From: Agapetus fuscipes
Taxonomy: Eukaryota > Arthropoda > Insecta > Trichoptera > Glossosomatidae
Length of the DNA stretch: 64,000 nucleotides
Direction of reading: 5' to 3'
Assembly: GCA_951799405.1 (NCBI GenBank)
Contig: OX637332.1
Location: forward strand, 30,976,832-31,040,831
Both the position numbers and the translations under genes were made by a program. The notes under the pieces are model-generated. The model ran no database searches, was not told the DNA's origin, and saw only the letters and a program-made list of their open reading frames with translations. Below are positions 47,901-56,900 of the stretch, one piece after another; position 1 is the stretch's first letter; each line of letters opens with the position of its first letter.

Positions 47901-50900
47901 ATTTTTGCAACTTAGATTTTAGATTATTTAAGATAAACAACAAAACAAAACTTGCATATATTATAACGTATAGATTTATTTAATGGAGACAGTAAATATT
48001 TTTTTGCACAAAAATACAAATTTCACAAATGCGTACGCAAAAAAACAAAAACAAAAAAACGCAACTAAGCTACACATATAGTGTAACTTCTTGCCGCGTT
48101 ATCCCCGAAGGGATCGCATGTGCCGAGTTGAACCTTTTTATTTTTATAGGTAAGGGGGCCGGCCTTACGCCAACCACTTCAGTTAAAGTGGGGGTTTCCC
48201 AGCTCTTGAGAGGGCTGGTACTCATTTCTTGTGAAGGCTGAGTAAACCTTGCCGGTATTTTATTTCGGGGTTTGAAATAAACACCGAAACGGGAAATCAT
48301 TTCTGACACCCTCGGTGGGATTGGGATGCGAGCTCTCGGTATGGAATGCAAGCACCCTACCAACTGAGCTATCGACCGGACTCACAGTTTCATTGAAATC
48401 ATGTTATGTTTGCCAACGTTGAATTTGTGTGGAGCTCACCCTAGTCCTGATAATCTCCTTAATGCTGGGGTGAGAGTTGTAGAAGGTTAAGCCTGCACGC
48501 ATTACATTGTAACCACACTGTTAAATCAATTTAGTGGTAACACTTCGGACTCTGAATGGAAGGTTGTGGTTTCGAATCCCGGCAGAACACAGAAAATATC
48601 CCATTTATATTTTTAAATATACTCTTCGCTGGGTTGAAAAATTCATAAACCTTTACCAATGACCGGTCAGCAAAGGTCCATCCAGCCTTACAGCAACTGG
48701 GTCTTGCTTGAGAATTGGCGCTTTGTAGCGACGACGACCAAGCGCGTAAAAAGGTCGATGGCTCAATTGGTAGAATGCTTGCATTCCATGCCGAGAGCAA
48801 GGGTTCGATCTCAAGGTTTACTCAGCCTTCACAAGAAATGAGAAACAGCCCCTACCGGGAGCTGGGAATCCCCCACTTTAACTGAAAGTGGTTGGTGTAA
48901 GGCCGGCCCCCTTACTTGTAAAAATACATAGGTCCCGAATCACCACATGTGACCCCTTCGGGGATAACGCAGGCAAGAAGTTACACCATATGTGTAGCTT
49001 AGTTCCGTATTATATATTGATTTATGATTTTTTTACTTGATCTATACAATGATTCCCAGCTCGTTGAGGGTGTCCTGCACCTATACAGCAGCTCCTTCCA
49101 TTGGCTCCCACATCGCCTACGTCTGAATAATGCACACTTTCATCTGACCCACTGCGCCCGCGCCTCCTCACGTATTCCAGCTCTTCACTATATATTTACA
49201 TGCTTGAATACGTTACGTTCGCAATGACTAGGCTCCTGCTAGGGATGCGCCGAGCTCTCGTTTATCACTCGTCCCGTCGATAGCTCAAACATAATCTACA
49301 AGTTTCAAAGATATACTAACTTTTTAAATTCATATTGAATGCATGCCAACAAACAGACACATGTGTGTAAGTTCGCACTTACGAATTCTGCATGTGTACT
49401 TGCAAATTAAAATCCAAACCTCTAATGAACATAAGCCCTTCAACTTTTACCGACCTTCCCAGAAACAGGGGTAACATTTTTAAAGTGAACCATTTTTATT
49501 GTTTGTAAAGGGGTCAACATCATACTAGCCTTTTATTGGTCAAGGAACAATAATTATATCACTCTCGCCAATACCACTCCAGCTTCAGGAAAAGACGGCA
49601 CGAATCGCAAAGTTTATTTTCATTTGAGGCTTAGTTTATTTTGTTTTGTTTTGTACACATGCAGCATGTGTAAGCGCGTGACTACATGTGCCTGCTTGTG
49701 TGCATGCATTAACTATGAATCTTAAATGTCAATATATCTTTGCAAGTAAGATTATCGAACATATATTTCTCCAAAGCCATGCTCGGTTGTTTAGAGTCAA
49801 TGGAATGTTTTTTTTTTTTTTAAGTTTCGTATTGTGGCTTAGTGATCTTTACAAATATCGAGAATCTCTCACTCGATTGCTCGATAAGACTAGTTGCGCA
49901 CACCCCTAGTTCGTATATCCGTTTGGGATATCCACGGCCGTAAATATTTAAGAATTATTTATGTCTGACGATGAAAGGAGTAAGCAAGGACTGAGCACAA
50001 TACAGATGCGTGCGTTTCCTACTTCTCTTAACTTATGGCAGTCTTTGGCCCACTCTTACTTAACGTTTGTCTCCAAAAATGTGGGTTATGCTTTGAGGGA
50101 CCTGAATTAAATAGAACCTTTATTTAAAAAAAAACAAAAACTTAAAGAGAAGTTGGATTCCTTGTCAGTAAGGTTAAAAGACTTTATAGTGTGCTCTGAA
50201 TTTCTTCTGGAACAGTCTACCTCTGGAGTTGAGAACAGAGACCAGTGTTGGCAGATTCAGGAAGTTGCTTAACACACATTTGTTTATTAGAAGATTCAAC
50301 ACATAAAAGCGCCCTTGGGGTGGCTAGTGCCACTAAACGGCGGGCTGTAAAAAACAGGCCGATTATAGGTAATTATTATTACATATTATGGAGTTTTGTC
50401 TTTAACAAGGATTTAGCTGAAAAATTAGCATTCGTAGTTCTCGATGTTTCATCACTATCGTTATGACTTAAATATGAAAAAAGGACGATTTTTTGAGATT
50501 TTATTGTTTTTCATGCTCGATTCAATACCAGCTGATCCATCGTGAAACAGCACGCCTAAAGTATTGAGTGACTTTTAAATTTATGAACTTTTAAATGTGG
50601 CGCTTGAATAACAAATAAATAGATACCCTCTCAATTTATTTATGAAAAAAACTTTGTTTAGGAATGAATAAAAGTTTCTGATAAGCATGCTCTAAGAAAC
50701 CCATATGATTACATTGTTAACTGGATATTTAAAAAAATAATAAATCGTATTTGAATACTCATTTTAGTTAATTCATTTCCTTGCAAACCACTGACAACTC
50801 ATTCATATCCATCACCTGCTAAATGCATTTCTCTTTTTTATTCCTTGACTGATAGGTTGGTATGCGGCTGACCACCCATACTGTAAAAAATGGTTCACTT

Positions 50901-53900
50901 TGCCAATGTCTCCCCTGCTTCAGGGAAGGTCGGCAATAGTTGCAGGGCTTATGTTCATTTGAGATTTGTTTTTTTATATTGTAGGTCCACATGCGGCATG
51001 TGTAAACGCGAAATTATGCATGTCTGCTTGTGGGAATGCATTCAATATGAATCTCAAATGATACATATCTTTGCAGCTTAGATTTAGACATAGATTCTAT
51101 CTAAACTTCATCGATCTGAACAAGTCATACGCGTTTCGACACACTGTTAACACTACCTACAGATATTTATTGACCAACTGACCCTCTACGGAGTGGTTTT
51201 CTTTGTACAGATTAACCCCGGGGAATATTCTGGACGTATTAATTGATGCTAATTGAATGGACTCACTCTGCGCGGCTTGTTTAGGCTCTGGGTAGTTGCC
51301 GGGGAGATTTTGCTCCTGTCCTGTGATAGCGACGCCGCCTCCTTTGATAACATGGCCAACCAGCTGTAACATCAATTTAATAATATCTGTACCTTAGAGC
51401 ATAAACAATGGTAGTCCACTTTTTTGAGTTAATGATGCAGAAATGATTATAATTAGCTGTTCTATAAGTGGTAAACATATTGGAGTTCTCAGACTCATAG
51501 TTTCTGAGATATCAAGTGTGATAAATATGGGATGCGCATAAAAGTGCGAGCATAAACCACGGAAGTTCCACATACGTTGTTCACATTACTTCACATTAAA
51601 TAAATATTGATAAAAAAAGATAAACCGTTTTTACAGATCAAAAATATCTCGTCTAGTTTAGAAGTTATGATGGTTTAAAAAAATGCACATTTTCACTAAA
51701 ACTCGTCTCCTGCACATTTTACTAAATGTGACTACCGTTGTTTATGCTCTAAGGTACAGATATATATGTAAAGACTCAGTTTAAACTTACATTGCTTAAA
51801 TTTATTAAATAAAATAGGTAACTGTTTAAATGTTTAAATTACCTATAGGATATCGTTTTAGTTTATAGTACAATGCACAGATGGCAATAATGATAATTAG
51901 TTATATAAAATTAAAAAATTAATTGAGAGAAACCCTAACTCTAGCCGCCAACATGACAGATCAACCGCCATTTCTTTCTGTTCTTAGATACTTCTTTCAT
52001 TTCATCCAGAGTATGATGTATAATTTATAATTTAATCTTGAAGAATACCCTAATTAACACGATTAATTATTTATAATCATCTAATTATTTTATTTTATTA
52101 TTACTAATCTCACTTTAACTCACCTACCAGGCTTCACTTCCATACATCAGAGTGGGCACGGTGGTATACTAGTGCCCACTCCGATGTATGGAAGTGAAGC
52201 CTGGACAGCCTGGACATAAGGATATATTCATTCAAAGCTCTCAGATGTATGCCCACAAACAAACACGTGTTGTTCGCGCTTACAAATGCTGATTGTGTAC
52301 TTACAAATAAAATCCAAACCTCAAATGAACATAAGCCCTGCAACTCTTGCCGACATTCCCTGAAACAGGGGTGACATTGGCAAAGTGAACCATTTTTTAC
52401 AGTATGGGTGGTCAGCCTCATACCAACCTATAAGTCAAGGAATACGACATCAATACAAAATCTACTACAATACTACATCCAATAAAAAAATGATTTAAAG
52501 AAGTATTGATTGCAGAGGCATTCACTTTTTTATAGTTCATCTTAAAAAATAAAAATAAAAACAATTTTGTATTCAATAACGGCCAGTATATCATAATTCC
52601 AGGGCCGGTTATTTAGCCACCTGAAGATGCAAACGGATCGCTTGCGAAACCGGCCGTAGAATTCTAATACACTCGCCGTAATCGAATACAAAATAGTTTT
52701 TATTTTTATGAATTAAAAAAAGGCTTATGAGCTCCTATGAGCGTTACACGATCCCATCGGTGGTTCGACAACTATGACTAATAAATGCGGTCTATTCAAG
52801 ATATGATTATCATGTTATTTTGATGTGCATGATCTCGCATTGACATGATGGATCTTACCCTATTGTGGAATCCCCTGCCCACGCGCTCTCCGTCCACCCA
52901 AATCTGCCACTCTCCTGTTCTGCCGTTCCAGGACTGGCAAGAGTGATACCACCTGAAAATAACAATAAAATATAATAATTAATAACAAAAATGGATGACT
53001 TATTTTGTGAGTATTTATCTCGTGTGGATAACACCTGAAAAACCATCTGAGAGCTTGGATGTTGGCATCGATAGCACACACTTTTGACGGAGCGTAAAAT
53101 CTACAGCAAAATTATATTGCTGCAAATCTGTATTTTTAGATTCTATGGTGAGATGATTTTTTTTCAATCCAGCAATCAACTGACAATGCCAAAGTTATGT
53201 TTGCAAAACCATTTGTGGTATTAACTTTCACACAAAAGTTATCTTAACAAAGTGGTTTCATTTGCTTATGTTGATACAGAATGAACATTAAATAAACCTT
53301 TTCATTTTAGACATCTGGATGACTTCATCCGGTCGATAGCTCAGTTAGTAGAGTGCTTGCATTCCATGCCGAGAGCTCGGGTTTGAATCCCACCGTGGGA
53401 GTCAGAAATGATTTCCTGTTTCGGTGTTTATATCAAAAACCCAAAATAAAACACCGGCAAGGTTTACTCAGCCTTCACAAGAAATGAATACCAGTCCTCT
53501 CGGGAGCTGCGAAACCCCCACTTCAACTGAAGTGGTTGGCGTAAGGCTGCCCCCCTTACCTGTAAAAATAAATAGCTTCAACTCGCCACATGCAAGAAGT
53601 TACACTATATGTGTAGCTTAGTTGCGTGGTTGCGTTACGGACTATGAAATCAAAGTGACTACGCACACCTATGCACTTACTATAGAACCATCTAAGAGTA
53701 ATCCATGTTGTATTTGTGCATTGGAATGACGTTCTAGTGATTGTGTGTGTACATAAATTTCTGGTGGTAGAATGATCTAGTGAATGGGAGAAAGACCCCT
53801 CTGGTTGCCTATAAAAGAGATCAAAGTGGTACGGACAGGAGGGTCGCAAGAGGGCAATTCGCTGAGTAACACCTATAAGCAGTGATTGTCAAGTTGTGAA

Positions 53901-56900
53901 AAATAAATTGTGGCATTTTAATTAAAAAGAGAATCCAGGAGAAAACGTAACAGTACTATTTTAGTTAGTTTCGCTACCTGTTGAGCCTGAGTGGGTAGTT
54001 GAGGCGATAGAAGGTGTGTCCTGCAACAGACAGGCTGTAGTAGCTGGCCCGGTCTGTGTTCGATACCCACGATGAGATGGCTTTAGGTTGATTACCAACT
54101 GAAAAACAAAATCAAAACAACACATGTATTAGTTGTCCTTGTATCTAGTCATCTTTCCATCTGTAACACACTAGTAGCCTTCTATAACAATTATAAAAGT
54201 AGCGCTATTCTACTGAATTCCTTACACTTTGGATATCAATCCAAGTCTGAGCTTGCTAGCGCTTGCGAAAGAACTCAATAAACCAAAAATCACACAACAC
54301 CTTATTTTTCAACTTCTGGCAGAATGGCGAAATAGTTACAGTTACAAAAATAAGTTGGAAAATTCTGTGTTGTAACTTGTAAGCAATGCGTAACTTTCAG
54401 CTGCAATTTAATGAAGAAAAATATTAAAATTTTGACATTTATTATATTATGCATTCTGTTAAATTAAAAGATGGCTTCGGGATGACTTAAATAAAATTAA
54501 TTGGCAATATTAACAATCACAAATTAAATACAAAATTAAAGTCAACATAACATTTAATTTTACGCATTTTTTATGAACCTTTCTGATTTCTTACATGTAA
54601 CTTATAAGCTGAATAAGAGTTTTAGACTTACACGGCCGGCTGATGATGCTGGAGAGATGTTTTCCGGGATCTGTTGCCTTGATCTATGGAAGTTTCAGCT
54701 CCCAAAGACCACGGTAACAGATCCCGGAAAACATCTCTCCAGCAACTTAGGTATGTTAATAGTTCAATTTAGGCGTCTTTTAAAACACTGAATTTACGCA
54801 CATACATATAAATTCGCGCTTCAATATATTGTAAATGCTTGCAATAAAATATTATAACTATAAATAATAATTAATATTACTGTAAATAAATATAAACCTT
54901 ATTTTTCTATTTGTGATTACGCATGCAGCAAAATAACATCTTAAAATTATCCTATTATCTTTTATACCAACACGAATAAGTTTATTGTCATTTGCCCTTA
55001 TGACATAACGTATGCTCTCTCAAGATTGCTAAATAGTTCGGAAAAATAAGTAACGTTTTGCAATATACGTAGGTCGATATCATGAAGGCAAAATTATTCG
55101 CTTACATAACATGAACTCATGTGGCAGTTGTGTGTACTTGAATTTCATGTTCCATAATATTGCGGCATATGAATGACATGTAGGGACTCCGGAAATCAAG
55201 GGATTTTCAAATCAACAATCTGTTGCCATCTATAATAATCGAAGTTGCAAAGATATGTATTGACATTTAAGATTCATACAACATGTATTTCCAAAATTAG
55301 ATGCGTCTAAGTTCGCGTTTACACATGCCGAATGTGTACCTACAAACTAATATCCAAACATCAAATGAACATCTACCCTATAACTTTTACCGACCTTCAC
55401 TGAATCAAGGTGACATTGGCAAAGTGAACCTTATTTTATAGTATGGGTGGCCAGCCGCATACCAACCTATAAGTCACGAAACTACAATCTAAGTTGCAGA
55501 GGCACAGCATTTCCACCACGAAGCCCGATACTTTTTTATTGTACAGATATTCTGTCCTTGTATGTTGCATTTGATCGGTCTGTAGTCTAGTGGTTAACGC
55601 TACGGACTTGTAATCAGAAGGTCGTGGGTCCGAACCTCACCGGAGCACAATACAATATGTCAAGAGTTTTAAAGTATGGGGCATGCTACTCAAAAGTTTT
55701 GCATTCTTATATCATACTCGAATCATCTTTTTTGTGTAATAAATTGCTTTTAGACGGCGGATGAGCCATGGATTTTATGTGTGTTTTACAACCGTTATTT
55801 TTTCCTTTTAAATTCATGGAGTTAATTTTTTTTGCAGAAAGCTTATAATTTTATTTCACCTGTGACATTTCTAAACCATGACGTCAAGTAGACGAAATTT
55901 AAAATGTAAAAGGTTTATTTTTTTGTTTTCAATTGTATTGCAAACTCAACGAAAGCAGTGTACAAAATTTTGTTTGTCGTTGCTTTCTTTTGTCTTATGT
56001 TTTTTGCAAACAAGTCCAAAGTGTTACCACTGAACTACGGAGCGGTCTACTAGAAAATCTACATAATGTCATGTTTTTAGGGTTCAAATAGTCTTCAAAT
56101 TAGAAAAAAAACTGGTCTTTTCAGGATATTTATATTACAGTTAGATTTATTAAACAATTTATATTTATTTTTAACAATTCACATTTATGGTTTAGCAATT
56201 ACATTTATTTCACAGTTGGTTGGTGTTCACTTACACTGTCTTTCGCGTTCAGAAGAAGACTGTCGTATATAGACTGACTGCCTGCAAGCCGTTTGCGGAT
56301 TTTTATACTACAGGGATAGGAGTTACTAGAAGCAAATATTGCTGGAACCTTCTAGAACGACGGTCTTCTAAAAGCTTCCAGTACATAAATTCGAATATCT
56401 CTTTACCCAAGGTACTTAAAATAATTAATCCTACTTATATACACTCTTATTCCATCGGCTTTCCTTTTAAAATGATATAACACAGTAGTTAAAAATATAG
56501 ACACAAAATAAAAAAGTACATTTAAAACCAAAGAAACAATACGTATTTTTTCCCCATTGAAACCATTCAGTCTACTTTATTATCATTTTTGCCTTATTTT
56601 AAACGGCAAATCGAGGGGAATTGGCTTGTATGGCATCCTTCGCCACTGCTACCTACCTAAACATTTATAAGTATTGGCTATTTACATAACAATAATATAA
56701 TTAAATGATGTTTTGTGGTCTTACCGGCATACGAAAACAGAGGATGGTCGTTGGAGTGGTTGGAGAACTTCGTCCACGTGCACAGCGTGAACTCCTTGAG
56801 GTCCGGGATGTTGGCCTTGTACTGCACGTACTGGTGGTAGAGATTCTGGCCGAAGCCGACCTTGTACAGGGAGCAGGCGTCCTCCGTGGGGCCTGGACCT

